Both the position numbers and the translations under genes were made by a program. Positions 5,631 through 5,679 of a stretch of 5,679 nt of DNA are shown here, in pieces (the stretch's first letter is position 1; each line of letters begins with the position of its first letter). This DNA comes from Thermoprotei archaeon (GTDB taxonomy: Archaea; Thermoproteota; Thermoprotei; Thermofilales; B20-G17). The stretch spans positions 1 to 5,679 of the forward strand of contig QMSC01000095.1 in NCBI GenBank assembly GCA_003649515.1. The letters run 5' to 3'. Under the pieces are notes generated by a model. The model was not told the DNA's origin. It ran no database searches and was given only the letters and a program-made list of their open reading frames with translations.

Positions 5631-5679
5631 ACTCCCTTACCCCAATCCATACCTTCTTCTTCTCAACACGACCCTTCTG
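5629..5679 (-). CDS. porA: PFOR alpha subunit, extreme C-terminus
   Basis: Only the last 16 codons and the TAG stop fall in the window. They read QKGRVEKKKVWIGVRE, and the tail WIGVRE resembles the ends of archaeal PorA proteins. Of the other two minus-strand frames, one stops within five codons and the other, arginine-rich, runs to a TAA near 5638. The position directly upstream of porB, with the stop embedded in porB's ribosome site, matches the usual porA-porB order. PorA binds pyruvate and cofactor jointly with PorB. The identity rests on context and a very short tail. Confidence 0.65.
   Translation of the reverse strand, partial: QKGRVEKKKVWIGVRE

Noticed and set aside
1..5679. An undescribed defence, mobile or biosynthetic system
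   Set aside because: All genes belong to well-known housekeeping families, are intact apart from the two cut by the window edges, and show no mobile-element ends, repeats or unusual composition.

Overview
The window is a compact stretch of an archaeal genome, probably from a thermophilic member of the Thermoproteota/TACK group. The evidence is an e-MtaB-type methylthiotransferase, a MetRS without a fused C-terminal EMAP-like domain, a type II methylthioadenosine phosphorylase with a C-terminal Cys-X-Cys, and a split pyruvate:ferredoxin oxidoreductase. AT-rich TATA-like boxes, oligo-T stretches after stop codons, frequent ATA/AGG/AGA codons and TTG/GTG starts agree with this. I cannot name a genus from the sequence alone.

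Layout. At the left edge the last 176 codons of a plus-strand radical-SAM tRNA methylthiotransferase (mtaB family) run to 532. It converges with a minus-strand series read from right to left: the last codons of porA (to 5629), porB (5616-4675), mtnP (4553-3747), ahcY (3678-2368) and metG (2296-581). Gaps between genes are 12 to 121 bases. No stretch over 300 bases lacks a gene, and I see no tRNA, rRNA, CRISPR, transposon or large repeat.

How the genes fit together. porA and porB are translated in tandem and form the core of pyruvate synthase/PFOR, which interconverts pyruvate and acetyl-CoA. The next three minus-strand genes handle methionine and the by-products of S-adenosylmethionine (SAM). 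mtnP recycles methylthioadenosine, ahcY hydrolyses S-adenosylhomocysteine, and metG charges methionine onto tRNA. The converging mtaB enzyme is itself a SAM consumer. mtnP, ahcY and metG each have a TATA-like box about 35-39 bases upstream of the best start codon, so each probably has its own promoter and a leader of roughly ten bases.

Start codons were re-decided for three genes. ahcY is better started at GTG 3678 than GTG 3708, mtnP at ATG 4553 than TTG 4616, and porB at ATG 5616 than GTG 5625. metG appears to use TTG. I found no convincing undescribed system. The points most worth a second look are the SAM-by-product neighbourhood, the paired loss of two disulfide cysteines in mtnP, and the uniform promoter-to-start geometry.
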